Source: an uncultured Sulfitobacter sp. (GTDB taxonomy: Bacteria; Pseudomonadota; Alphaproteobacteria; Rhodobacterales; Rhodobacteraceae). From it: DNA of 60,491 bases. The stretch spans positions 1 to 60,491 of the forward strand of contig CAJXSZ010000018.1 of the NCBI GenBank assembly GCA_913060815.1, read 5' to 3'. The translations under genes and the position numbers were made by a program. Within the stretch, counting starts at the first letter, position 1; each line of letters starts with the position of its first letter. The notes under the pieces are model-generated. The model searched no databases and was not told the DNA's origin. It saw only the letters and a list, made by a program, of their open reading frames with translations. Positions 35,317 to 43,003 of the stretch are shown here, piece after piece.

Positions 35317-36408
35317 ATGGTCGATGTCCACGAACTTGCTGAATTGAGATCCGAGAACGAAAAGCTTAAGCAACAGTTGAGCGATATCCTTCTCAAACAA
35401 ACCCAGGACGCGCTGGTCGAGGAGGCCTCGCTCGAGCGTATCAGCTTCCTCGAAGCGATGCTTGAGACGATGCCCATCGGAGTCGTCGTAGCCGAAGCAC
35501 CCAGCGGTCGGATCACGATGGGGAATTCCTATGCAGAGGAATTGGTCAGACACCCGATATATACATCCGACGATGTCGACTCCTACGGTGAATGGATCTG
35601 CTTCCATCCCGATGGCAGACGGGTCGAAAGCAATGAGTACCCGCTTTCGCAGGTTATCCGTGACGGTGTCGACTACGCCGAGCTTGATGCCCACTATCAG
35701 CGCGGTGATGGCACCATGTTGTGGATACGGATCATTGCACGACCCGTGAAGGCCGAGGATGGAGCCGTGCGGGGTGCGACTGTCGCGCTGGTAGACATCG
35801 ACAACGAGCGGCATCTGGTAGCCCAGCAGGACGTGATGATCGCTGAGCTGAATCACCGTGTGAAGAATGCTTTCAGCGTTGTGAAATCGATCGTCAGCCA
35901 ATCCTTGCGCGGCGCAAACGCCTCCAGCGCCGCCCGCGAAACCATCGACAACCGGCTCGACGCCTATGCCAAGGCTCATTCCCAACTTATCGGAAACCGT
36001 TGGGACCGTGCCGAAATCGGCACGATTGTCGAAGATACCATCGGACGGATCGCTGGCGGCCGCATCAAGATGTCAGGCGATGAAATCGAGGTGCCCTCCC
36101 GCATTGCGATGGCACTCTCTATGGCCATCTACGAGCTGGCCACAAATGCGGTAAAACACGGCAGTCTTTCGGTGCCAGAGGGTTGCGTCGAAATGAGCTG
36201 GGGCTATACCTCTGACGAAAACAACTGCGTCAAAATAGCATGGACGGAACTGGACGGGCCAGAACCTGTTGTACCTACAACCAGAGGATTTGGATCAAAG
36301 ATAACCAACCAGATTCTTGCCGCTGAAACAGATGGAAAAGTCGCGATAGATTATCCAGAAAGCGGTTTCACATGGCATTTGGAAATGCCATTGACCCAGG
36401 AGAAGTGA
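35317..36408 (+). CDS. soluble PAS-HWE histidine kinase
   Basis: A 363-residue cytoplasmic kinase. Residues 5-30 look coiled-coil (ELAELRSENEKLKQQL), residues about 40-165 form a PAS domain (AMLETMPIGVVVAEAPSGRI), and ELNHRVKNAFSVVKSI holds the phospho-acceptor His180. The ATPase domain has YELATNAVKHGSLS and the WTE motif (309-311) that names the HWE family. A single-domain response regulator follows 4 bases later. HWE kinases often feed the PhyR system, and this pair lies inside the stress island, but the link is inference. No EcfG-type site was found upstream. Confidence 0.9.
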   Translation: MVDVHELAELRSENEKLKQQLSDILLKQTQDALVEEASLERISFLEAMLETMPIGVVVAEAPSGRITMGNSYAEELVRHPIYTSDDVDSYGEWICFHPDGRRVESNEYPLSQVIRDGVDYAELDAHYQRGDGTMLWIRIIARPVKAEDGAVRGATVALVDIDNERHLVAQQDVMIAELNHRVKNAFSVVKSIVSQSLRGANASSAARETIDNRLDAYAKAHSQLIGNRWDRAEIGTIVEDTIGRIAGGRIKMSGDEIEVPSRIAMALSMAIYELATNAVKHGSLSVPEGCVEMSWGYTSDENNCVKIAWTELDGPEPVVPTTRGFGSKITNQILAAETDGKVAIDYPESGFTWHLEMPLTQEK

Positions 36409-36412
36409 AGAT

Positions 36413-36778
36413 ATGACAGCCGAACAAAAAAGAATTTTCGTCGTCGAGGACGAGGTTCTGATTGCATTTGAGATGGCTGATGCGCTGGAGGACCTTGGCT
36501 TTGAGGTTGTGGGCCCGTCCACGCATCTGGCGAGCGCACTGGATATGGCGCAAGAGATGGACATCGATGTAGCCTGCCTTGATGTAAATTTGGGTAAAGG
36601 CAAAACGTCCGAACCGATAGCCAAGCTGCTCGCAGAACGTGGCATCCCTTACGTGTTCATCACTGCTTACGATGCAGATCAGATACCTTTCGTCGACAGC
36701 ACCGACAAAGTGCTGCAAAAACCGGTCTCGATCGAAAATCTGCGGAAAGTTTTGCTGGCGGCCAGCGAAGCCAGCTAA
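36413..36778 (+). CDS. single-domain response regulator
   Basis: A 121-residue receiver with no output domain: acidic residues in IFVVEDEVLIAFE (8-20), phospho-acceptor Asp57 in VACLDVNL, Thr/Ala switch region VFITAYD, and Lys103 in VLQKPVS. It is encoded 4 bases after the HWE kinase and is its likely partner. Single-domain regulators of this type can act as phosphate shuttles or sinks for stress kinases. A terminator follows. Confidence 0.92.
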   Translation: MTAEQKRIFVVEDEVLIAFEMADALEDLGFEVVGPSTHLASALDMAQEMDIDVACLDVNLGKGKTSEPIAKLLAERGIPYVFITAYDADQIPFVDSTDKVLQKPVSIENLRKVLLAASEAS

Positions 36779-36802
36779 ACGTTCCTATAGAACCTACAAA
36801 AA

Positions 36803-36835
36803 AAACGGCCCTGCAAAACAGGGCCGTTTCTTTTT
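36803..36835. terminator. bidirectional intrinsic terminator
   Basis: An 11-bp stem (AAACGGCCCTG at 36803-36813 with CAGGGCCGTTT at 36819-36829), a 5-base loop, then TTTCTTTTT on the plus strand and an A-run upstream that serves as the U-tract on the minus strand. It ends both the response regulator and the DUF892 transcripts. Confidence 0.9.
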
Positions 36836-36853
36836 GTGTGGACGCGAGTGTAG

Positions 36854-37348
36854 TTATGCTGCGTCTTTGTTCACGTGACCCGTTGCGATCTTTGTCATCA
36901 CGCGGTCGCCATCATAGGTTTCATCGAGGCAAGCCTGCAAAATCGCACCGTCTTCATCAAGGTCCAAGCGGTTTGCAAAAGCCACCAAGCATCCATAACC
37001 GGCAAGGGCATAATGCACCATGCGCTGGTATTGAGTGATAATCATTGCATCGCGCACATCGTCGCTTCCGAATTCTGCTTCAAGAACATGCGCATGCGCT
37101 TCTTTGACGAGACCTTCCATGCCGTTGCAGTGCTCACCGCTGGGGTTGATGTCGTGACGGTTACAAATCTCGGCGATCTTCTCCATCCCGTCGCTGATGC
37201 CTGTACCGCCACGGATAAGCGCTTCTGACAGTTCCTTGTCACCAGCGGCGCGGCCCAGCTTGGTCACAGCGTCAAGCGATTGCTTGTTTGCGCTCCACAG
37301 GTCCTGCAGTTGGTCAAGGTATACGTCTTTAAGTGTCGTGAGGGTCAT
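36854..37348 (-). CDS. DUF892 (YciE/YciF) ferritin-like protein
   Basis: A 164-residue helical protein of the DUF892 family: LKDVYLDQLQDLWSANKQ at the start, CNGMEGLVKEAHAHVLE (74-90) and QYQRMVHYALAGYGCLVAFA (106-125) carry the Glu/His residues of the di-iron four-helix bundle. Family members are induced by osmotic and general stress; their reaction is unknown. An EcfG-type promoter precedes it. Confidence 0.9.
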   Translation of the reverse strand: MTLTTLKDVYLDQLQDLWSANKQSLDAVTKLGRAAGDKELSEALIRGGTGISDGMEKIAEICNRHDINPSGEHCNGMEGLVKEAHAHVLEAEFGSDDVRDAMIITQYQRMVHYALAGYGCLVAFANRLDLDEDGAILQACLDETYDGDRVMTKIATGHVNKDAA

Positions 37349-37383
37349 ACTTATCTCCTATCGAATGGTTTCGTTGGTTAGAT

Positions 37384-37408
37384 AACAGGCGGTGCAGCAG
37401 ATCGTTCC
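37384..37408 (-). promoter_or_regulatory. EcfG-type promoter of the DUF892 gene
   Basis: On the minus strand, GGAAC (37408-37404), a 16-base spacer and TGTT (37387-37384), 35 bases before the ATG at 37348. Confidence 0.68.
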
Positions 37409-37464
37409 AAGGCGGCGCTGTAGAAATCCCTGCACGTGAGCGAAACCTTGCTGTAGACACGACA

Positions 37465-37490
37465 GGAACCGGACGACGCGGCTACACGTT
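37465..37490 (+). promoter_or_regulatory. EcfG-type promoter of the MgtC-like gene
   Basis: GGAAC (37465-37469), a 17-base spacer and CGTT (37487-37490), 26 bases before the ATG at 37517. Confidence 0.68.
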
Positions 37491-37516
37491 TGCCTAGAGA
37501 AATTGAGAGGTCCACC

Positions 37517-37996
37517 ATGGAAATCGCAGACATATTTTCGCAAGCCGGTGGCTATTTTGAATGGCTCATGCGTCTGGGCTGCGCGCTTCTCGCAGGGGCC
37601 GTTCTGGGACTGGACAGGGAGGTACGCAGACGCCGCATCGGAATTCGTACCTATATGATGGTCTCGCTCGGCGCTGCGGTCTTCACAATCGTTTCTATTG
37701 AAATGGCACACGACATGGTCGCTCAAGGCCTCTCCTCTGATCCGTCCCGCGTCATACAGGGTCTTGTCGGCGGGCTTGGCTTTCTTGGTGCTGGTGCGAT
37801 TATCCAAGGCGACAAAAGCGTGGGTGGCATGGTCACAGCCGCAAGCCTTTGGGTCGCTGGCGCGATTGGGCTAGCTTCCGGCCTCGGCTACGAGGGTCTT
37901 GCGCTTACATCGGCGACGTTGGCCGCAGGTGTTCTGTGGATCAGCCACTTTATGGCGCATCGCGGGCAAAAAGATCGGCCCGACGCACAGGACTAA
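37517..37996 (+). CDS. MgtC/SapB family membrane protein
   Basis: A 159-residue protein with about four membrane segments. GAVLGLDREVRRRRIGIRTY (about 27-46) and GLVGGLGFLGAGAIIQGD (about 82-99) are the MgtC/SapB signatures. MgtC proteins support growth at low magnesium or in hosts by modulating ATP synthase or membrane potential; the role here is open. The ATG at 37517 has GAGAGG 6 bases upstream, preferred over an upstream in-frame start at 37490, which falls on the promoter. The 3' end overlaps the DUF998-like gene by 4 bases, tail to tail. Confidence 0.9.
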   Translation: MEIADIFSQAGGYFEWLMRLGCALLAGAVLGLDREVRRRRIGIRTYMMVSLGAAVFTIVSIEMAHDMVAQGLSSDPSRVIQGLVGGLGFLGAGAIIQGDKSVGGMVTAASLWVAGAIGLASGLGYEGLALTSATLAAGVLWISHFMAHRGQKDRPDAQD

Positions 37997-38622
37997 GTGG
38001 CGTTCCGCAATCTGCACCAACGGACAAACATATCTGCCATCAGGCAGACGAAAACAATCGAGATGCAGCCGAGATATCGCTCGTAAACGCCGTCAAGATC
38101 ATCTGACATGATGAAGAACACAGGAGCGGAAATCGTCCAGACTGTCGAAATTGCGACAAAAGCGGATCGGTAGCGTGCGTGGACACGCGCTGCTCCGCTC
38201 ATCATCATAAGAGGCAGACCTGTCATTAATGCGCCGATTGCGTAAACGAGATAATAGTGGATCACAAAACCCTCGTTGTCACCATCTCCATACTCGTCAC
38301 GTGCCCCGATAAGAAAGACGATTAACCCGAAGAGCGCGAAGCCCAGAATACCAACGCTCCACCAACGGTCCCCGAGGTGAACATGGGCAGCAAGCAGGGC
38401 GATCGCGGTGAGCGAAGAAGAAAAGACATAAAGGCCAGCGTCTACGATGAACTCGAGCTCGCCAGCGGCAAGATCACTGATCGTATCAGCGATCCAGTCG
38501 TGATTTGGCACCATCTGGTCTGCTACAAAAATTGACGCCGCAAAGACGACACAGCCAATCACGGCATAGGCTGCGAGAAAATACACGAATGAGTGGCGGG
38601 TATTGGTGTTTGGTTGAGGCAT
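37993..38622 (-). CDS. DUF998-like membrane protein
   Basis: A 209-residue protein with six or so membrane segments. The loop DWIADTISDLAAGE after the first segment resembles the DxISDL pattern of DUF998 proteins. HYYLVYAIGALMTGLP is a later membrane segment. Function unknown. The ATG at 38622 has AAGGAG 12 bases upstream; the longer open frame would run through the promoter. It diverges from creA, each gene with its own EcfG-type promoter. Confidence 0.72.
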   Translation of the reverse strand: MPQPNTNTRHSFVYFLAAYAVIGCVVFAASIFVADQMVPNHDWIADTISDLAAGELEFIVDAGLYVFSSSLTAIALLAAHVHLGDRWWSVGILGFALFGLIVFLIGARDEYGDGDNEGFVIHYYLVYAIGALMTGLPLMMMSGAARVHARYRSAFVAISTVWTISAPVFFIMSDDLDGVYERYLGCISIVFVCLMADMFVRWCRLRNAT

Positions 38623-38659
38623 CTGGGGGGGCGGCTCCTTCAGGCTCGTGATAGTTATC

Positions 38660-38684
38660 AACACCAGCTTCGAAAGAACGTTCC
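38660..38684 (-). promoter_or_regulatory. EcfG-type promoter of the DUF998-like gene
   Basis: On the minus strand, GGAAC (38684-38680), a 16-base spacer and TGTT (38663-38660), 37 bases before the ATG at 38622. Confidence 0.65.
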
Positions 38685-38710
38685 CACGCAAGCATACCAG
38701 CTCGCCAGAT

Positions 38711-38735
38711 GGAACCAAACCCAGCACCGCCGGTT
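38711..38735 (+). promoter_or_regulatory. EcfG-type promoter of creA
   Basis: GGAAC (38711-38715), a 16-base spacer and GGTT (38732-38735), 39 bases before the ATG at 38775. The first -10 base differs from the usual C or T. Confidence 0.55.
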
Positions 38736-38774
38736 TGTTCCAATACATATTCCAGATACGGACAGGATTTTTCA

Positions 38775-39236
38775 ATGAAACAGGCTCTTGCGACACTCGC
38801 TCTCGCACTTTGCGCATCTGGCGCGGCAGCCGAGAAGGTCGGTAAGGTTGATGTCGACTGGCTCGGCAATGATATTGTGATCGAAGCTTTTGCCGATCCC
38901 GAAGTGGCAGGTGTCACTTGCCATGTCGCGTATTTTGAGCGGGGACTTGTAGACCGTTTACAGAATGGGAACTGGTTTGAAGACCCCTCGAATTCTTCCA
39001 TTCAATGTCGCCAGACGGGGCCAATCACAATTGGTGATATCGACCGCTCGATCGAGGGCGAAAATATCTTCTCGCAGCGCCGCTCTATCATCTGGAAGAG
39101 CCTGCGGGTCACGCGAATACTCGATGCAGGAAGCAATACCCTGATCTACATCGCTCACGCAAACGAGGTGCAAAACGGCTCTGCCAAGATGTCGGTATCT
39201 ACCATTCCGCTCTATTCCGGCGCCTCCTCCGAATAA
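38775..39236 (+). CDS. creA: CreA family periplasmic protein
   Basis: A 153-residue protein with a signal peptide (cleavage likely after GAAA near residue 19). The mature part matches CreA: VDVDWLGNDIVIEAFADPEV, GVTCHVAYFERG and SSIQCRQTGPITIGD, with two cysteines that probably pair. CreA is conserved in proteobacteria without a known activity. The ATG at 38775 is chosen for the signal peptide; the frame is open further upstream into the promoter. The YihY-type gene follows by 39 bases. Confidence 0.88.
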   Translation: MKQALATLALALCASGAAAEKVGKVDVDWLGNDIVIEAFADPEVAGVTCHVAYFERGLVDRLQNGNWFEDPSNSSIQCRQTGPITIGDIDRSIEGENIFSQRRSIIWKSLRVTRILDAGSNTLIYIAHANEVQNGSAKMSVSTIPLYSGASSE

Positions 39237-39275
39237 GGCAGCGCTCCACTGCGATATCTTGCGAAAGGAAAACAC

Positions 39276-40220
39276 ATGTCCCGAGGCCGTACCGCTGAAG
39301 CTCCACAAGAGATACCCACCAAAGGGTGGAAGGACATCGCCTTTCGCGTAAAAGACGAGGTCACTGAAGACCGCATGAGCCTAATTGCGGCTGGCGTCGC
39401 GTTTTATGGCTTCCTCGCCATTTTTCCAGCAATTGCGGCGGTCATGGCGGTAAGCGGTCTGTTCGTGGAACCCGTAGAGGTTACCGAGCAATTGCGCAGC
39501 CTCTCAAATATCCTCCCGCAAGATATTATCGAAATTATTGTAAGTCAGGCCCGCGCCGTTACCGGCTCTCAGAGCAGTGGTTTGGGCCTGACCGCCCTCG
39601 TCGGAATTCTGCTGGCGCTCTACTCCGCCTCAAAGGGAATGGCGAGCCTGATGGATGGTATCAATGTCGCCTATGATGAGAAGGAAGAACGCGGGTTCTT
39701 CAAACTCAAGCTCGTTACCTTCGCATTGACGCTATTTCTGGTGTTTGGTCTCTTGATTGCTCTTACAGTCATGCTTGGTCTGCCCGCAGTTCTGTCTTTC
39801 GTCGATTTAGGTTCGACCGTTGAACCCGTCATTTTTGCGGTGTCTTTTATAGTCATAGCTTTGCTGACGACTGTCGGCCTATCGGTGCTTTACCGCTACG
39901 GACCCAGCCGCGACGCACCAGAATGGTCATGGGCCTCTGTAGGCGGTGTCGTAGGCTGTGCGCTGTGGCTTATCGGCTCTGCTGGCTTTGCGTACTACGT
40001 CAAAACATTTGGATCATATAACGAAAGCTTCGGTTCCCTTGCTGGTGTCGTGATCATGTTGACGTGGCTCTGGCTGAGCGCGTTCATCATCTTGCTTGGC
40101 GCTGAGTTGAATGCCGAGTTGGAAGCGCAGACACGCCATGACACAACCCAAGGCGATGACCTGCCTATGGGTCAGCGCGACGCCGAAAAAGCCGATAAAC
40201 TGGGCGAAACGAGCGCTTAG
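39276..40220 (+). CDS. YihY/virulence factor BrkB family protein
   Basis: A 314-residue membrane protein with six predicted helices. ISLIAAGVAFYGFLAIFPA-type residues (MSLIAAGVAFYGFLAIFPAI, about 33-52), LYSASKGMASLMDGINVAYD (about 111-130) and VVIMLTWLWLSAFIILLGAE (about 258-277) match YihY. Once proposed to be ribonuclease BN, it is now treated as a transporter-like protein of unknown role. AAAGGA precedes the ATG, and it is likely co-transcribed with creA. Confidence 0.92.
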   Translation: MSRGRTAEAPQEIPTKGWKDIAFRVKDEVTEDRMSLIAAGVAFYGFLAIFPAIAAVMAVSGLFVEPVEVTEQLRSLSNILPQDIIEIIVSQARAVTGSQSSGLGLTALVGILLALYSASKGMASLMDGINVAYDEKEERGFFKLKLVTFALTLFLVFGLLIALTVMLGLPAVLSFVDLGSTVEPVIFAVSFIVIALLTTVGLSVLYRYGPSRDAPEWSWASVGGVVGCALWLIGSAGFAYYVKTFGSYNESFGSLAGVVIMLTWLWLSAFIILLGAELNAELEAQTRHDTTQGDDLPMGQRDAEKADKLGETSA

Positions 40221-40241
40221 ACGGATTTGTCCAATCCAAGT

Positions 40242-40267
40242 GGAACTCTTCACCCGCAACGCACGTT
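40242..40267 (+). promoter_or_regulatory. EcfG-type promoter of the envelope cassette
   Basis: GGAAC (40242-40246), a 17-base spacer and consensus CGTT (40264-40267), 26 bases before the ATG at 40294. Confidence 0.68.
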
Positions 40268-40293
40268 GACTGCGCAACAAAGGAGTACACGAA

Positions 40294-40596
40294 ATGACCA
40301 AGTCAAAGACAAAAGCCCCCGCCGGAACCACGAGCGATATCGAGCCCAAGCACATTGGTGAAGACACGCTCAACAACGGTTCCGAAAACATCGCGCAAGC
40401 AGCGATCGGTCGCGCAAAGGAAGCGATGCCATCTTTTGACGAGATGGCACAGACGCTGAAAAACCAGACTAACGTCGATATCCAGAACCTCGCGACTGAC
40501 GCAACTACTTTCGTGCGTCGTAACCCGGCAGTGTCACTTGCTGCTGCAGTAGGTGTTGGCGCTTTGATCGGTATACTCGCGACCAAACGTTCGTAA
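40294..40596 (+). CDS. DUF883/ElaB-like small membrane-anchored protein
   Basis: A 100-residue protein with a charged helical N-terminal part and one C-terminal membrane segment, FVRRNPAVSLAAAVGVGALI (residues 73-92), ending in a short basic tail. The RNPA-hydrophobic pattern recalls ElaB/YqjD (DUF883), which anchor at the inner membrane and in E. coli bind stationary-phase ribosomes. It is the first gene of a four-gene cassette behind an EcfG-type promoter. Confidence 0.75.
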   Translation: MTKSKTKAPAGTTSDIEPKHIGEDTLNNGSENIAQAAIGRAKEAMPSFDEMAQTLKNQTNVDIQNLATDATTFVRRNPAVSLAAAVGVGALIGILATKRS

Positions 40597-40625
40597 ATCA
40601 GCGCGATCTGAAGGAGGCATTTGAA

Positions 40626-41093
40626 ATGCAACATGACAATCTCACACAAGACGTAAAGACCAAGGCGCAAGATTTGGGACAAGAGGCTAAAGACGCCGTC
40701 TATTCCGAAGCCGAGCGCAAGGCAGAAGCTGTTCGTGATGAAGCCGCAGCGCGTGTAACAAACGCAGCTAACGCGGCGGATGCCGCCGCGGCGGAGTTCG
40801 ATGCTGACAGCCTACAAGCTCGTGCAGCACAGCAGGTAGCGGATCAGGTTGAAGGTCTCGCAGAGCGGTTGCGCACAGCAGATTTGACGACGGTGACGCA
40901 TGAGGTCAGCAGTTTCGCCCGTAAGAACCCCGCATTGTTCATTGGCGGCGCTGCTCTTCTCGGTTTTGCGGCTACTCGTTTCTTGAAAGCCCGCGATCCG
41001 CAGCGCGTCGATCATAGCAGCACTGACAGCGACCCATGGGGCGCGCAAAATGGTGCATCACCAACGTCGCGAGGCTATGATGTCCCATCCTGA
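40626..41093 (+). CDS. DUF883-like membrane-anchored helical protein
   Basis: A 155-residue protein. Residues 1-95 are an alanine- and charge-rich helix (QEAKDAVYSEAERKAEAVRD), likely coiled coil, followed by FARKNPALFIGGAALLGFAA (97-116), a membrane segment with the same RKNPA-type entry as the gene before it, and a short hydrophilic tail. AAGGAGG precedes the ATG. Its end overlaps the holin-type gene by 14 bases. Confidence 0.75.
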   Translation: MQHDNLTQDVKTKAQDLGQEAKDAVYSEAERKAEAVRDEAAARVTNAANAADAAAAEFDADSLQARAAQQVADQVEGLAERLRTADLTTVTHEVSSFARKNPALFIGGAALLGFAATRFLKARDPQRVDHSSTDSDPWGAQNGASPTSRGYDVPS

Positions 41094-41475
41094 TCCACGG
41101 CAAGCCCCTACCCTTCTGGTAGACGTGCTGCGTAATTTCACCAGCCTAATGCAGACCGAGATGCGTCTCGCAAAGGCGGAGATTTCCGACAATATTTCCC
41201 GCGCCGCTGTAGGTGTCGGACTAATTATCGGGGCGGTTATTCTGGCGCTGACAGGGCTGAATGTCCTTGCTGGTGCGCTGGTCTCCTATCTGGCCACTAC
41301 GGGATTGTCAGCTGGCACTTCCGCTCTGTTGGTGGGTGGAGGCGTTCTGTTGATTGCCGTTGTACTGGTGTTGGTCGGAAAATCGCGCCTGTCCGCCAAG
41401 GCAATGGAACCATCGCATACGCTCAACAATCTACAGCGCGATGCAGCAGCTGTAAAAGGAGCCACAAATGTCTGA
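41080..41475 (+). CDS. phage holin family (holin-X, DUF1469-like) membrane protein
   Basis: A 131-residue protein with an N-terminal amphipathic helix (LLVDVLRNFTSLMQTEMRLA then KAEISDN) and two membrane segments separated by a short loop. This is the Phage_holin_3_6 pattern found chromosomally next to ElaB-like and DUF3618 genes. Despite the name there is no phage context. GAGG lies 5 bases before ATG 41080; the ATG at 41077 is too close to it. It overlaps both neighbours. Confidence 0.8.
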   Translation: MSHPDPRQAPTLLVDVLRNFTSLMQTEMRLAKAEISDNISRAAVGVGLIIGAVILALTGLNVLAGALVSYLATTGLSAGTSALLVGGGVLLIAVVLVLVGKSRLSAKAMEPSHTLNNLQRDAAAVKGATNV

Positions 41476-42217
41476 TTACGAATCCATACAGCGCAACGCC
41501 GCAGGCGAGCGTCAGAAGCTGGCCGCTTCACTTGATACACTTTCAAGTGCAATCGCCCCCGAAAACATCCAGAGCCAAGCGGCCGTGATTGCACAGGAAT
41601 ATGGCGGCGACATTGGACGGCAGGCGTGGGGGGCTGCGCGTCAGAACCCCGCCGCGTTCGCACTGGTCGGTGCAGGTATCGGCCTGCTCCTTACCGGAAC
41701 TGGATCACGCCCCGAGACACACGCACCCGAACCAACTCTCGTCCCGACCGACGAGGCTTACGTTGGCTTTGACGAGCGTGTCGCGGCGGCAGATGAAAAA
41801 ATTAATGAAAGGGCAACTGGAATGATAGAGCCTGACAAAACACCCCGCGCCGCATGGTTGCGCGCAAAATTGAACGATGGTCTGGAAACACTCTCCCCCG
41901 AGGCACGCGCACGTGTCGTGGAAGCGCGCCAAACGGTGCTGGACGCGCAAGAGAAGGTAGAAGCCACAGCACGCAACGCTGCGCGCAAATCTCAGACCTT
42001 CATGCATGATCAGCCTTTGGCCGTGGGAGCGCTTGCTCTGGGTATGGGAGCGTTAATCGGCGCACTGCTGCCTTCTACACGTCGCGAAGACGACCTGCTG
42101 GGCGAGCACCGTGACGCCGCCATGGCGCAAGCACGCCAGGCTTTTCAGCAGGAGCTTGAGAAAGCGTCATCTGCAGCCAAGTCGACGCTGCGCGATGTGT
42201 CAAACGCACACAGCTGA
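41468..42217 (+). CDS. DUF3618 family protein
   Basis: A 249-residue protein. The N-terminal SDYESIQRNAAGERQKLAAS and LDTLSSAI match DUF3618. There are two membrane segments, AARQNPAAFALVGAGIGLLL (56-75) and FMHDQPLAVGALALGMGALI (178-197), each entered through a short polar motif. The C-terminal tail is helical and charged. It overlaps the holin-type gene by 8 bases and is the last of the cassette. Function is unknown; an envelope-organising role under stress is inference. Confidence 0.8.
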   Translation: MSDYESIQRNAAGERQKLAASLDTLSSAIAPENIQSQAAVIAQEYGGDIGRQAWGAARQNPAAFALVGAGIGLLLTGTGSRPETHAPEPTLVPTDEAYVGFDERVAAADEKINERATGMIEPDKTPRAAWLRAKLNDGLETLSPEARARVVEARQTVLDAQEKVEATARNAARKSQTFMHDQPLAVGALALGMGALIGALLPSTRREDDLLGEHRDAAMAQARQAFQQELEKASSAAKSTLRDVSNAHS

Positions 42218-42253
42218 CCCCACACAACGTCGCCGTCCCGAGGTGACTGTAAC

Positions 42254-42281
42254 GCGGCGCATCTATTTATGGGTGCGCCGC
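42254..42281. terminator. hairpin after the envelope cassette
   Basis: A perfect 8-bp stem, GCGGCGCA (42254-42261) with TGCGCCGC (42274-42281), 12-base loop, no U-tract. It is likely the end of the cassette transcript. Confidence 0.45.
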
Positions 42282-42334
42282 CTTGCGCTGGATCGATCAC
42301 TTGGGAGATCCACATGTAAATTAATAAGCTTACA

Positions 42335-42985
42335 TTGACAGTTGCTATCGCTCTGGCCGCCGAAAAAGGCTCCAGAGCATTGCATCGTGTAGACGGGATA
42401 AAAGGTGTTCGATCCATACTACAGAGCAGCCCGGACGAAGTCAGCGAGGCTGTGGGCGAGAAGATAAGTGCCCTATTCATCAGTCGAGGACTGTTAGGAC
42501 CTGAAACTTTTCATGCCAAATCTGTCAGCAATGCCTTTGGAAAGCTAGCGGCGGTGCTTTCGGAGCGACATCCTCCTGAAGCCTGTGAGCGGGACTTGCA
42601 AAATCAATTCAGCACATCCGCCGCCGTAATTGACGATCAGGCCGAGCCGATACTGCGCGCAATGATCCAGATGGCCCGTGCCGACGGCAGCTTTTCTTGT
42701 GAGGAAAAACAGACGTTTATGAAAGTGCTTGGCTTTGCCGATGGAAAGCAGAAATCAGTTCTTTGGTCAGCGCTGCGCGATCCCGTAGATCCGGAGATGC
42801 TGTGTGCCAATGTGCCTACACACAGCCGCAAGGAAGTCTACGCGGCTGCCTTGCTCATCGGGGAGCCGACAAAGCCGAGTGACCTCGATTATCTGGAATG
42901 CCTCGCGAAACATCTCAAGCTATCGCAGCACGAATTAGACAGCTTGCACGATGTTATCGGCAAAAAAGGGTTCACCTTACCCTAA
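42335..42985 (+). CDS. TerB/DUF533-like protein with disrupted start
   Basis: A 216-residue protein whose second half matches the DUF533/TerB helical fold: ILRAMIQMARADGSFSCEEK (about 106-125), EVYAAALLIGEPTKPSDLDY (about 167-186) and YLECLAKHLKLSQHELDSLH. The expected start, ATG at 42314 with GGGAG 6 bases upstream, is followed at once by TAA (42317-42319) in the same frame. Translation must therefore begin downstream, for example at TTG 42335, which has no ribosome site, or the gene is inactive. Confidence 0.65.
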   Translation: MTVAIALAAEKGSRALHRVDGIKGVRSILQSSPDEVSEAVGEKISALFISRGLLGPETFHAKSVSNAFGKLAAVLSERHPPEACERDLQNQFSTSAAVIDDQAEPILRAMIQMARADGSFSCEEKQTFMKVLGFADGKQKSVLWSALRDPVDPEMLCANVPTHSRKEVYAAALLIGEPTKPSDLDYLECLAKHLKLSQHELDSLHDVIGKKGFTLP

Positions 42986-43003
42986 ACGCAGCAAGTCATT
43001 GCC

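Noticed and set aside
41080..41475. Prophage indicated by a holin gene
   Set aside because: No phage structural, lysis or integrase gene is nearby; this holin family is commonly chromosomal beside ElaB-like genes.
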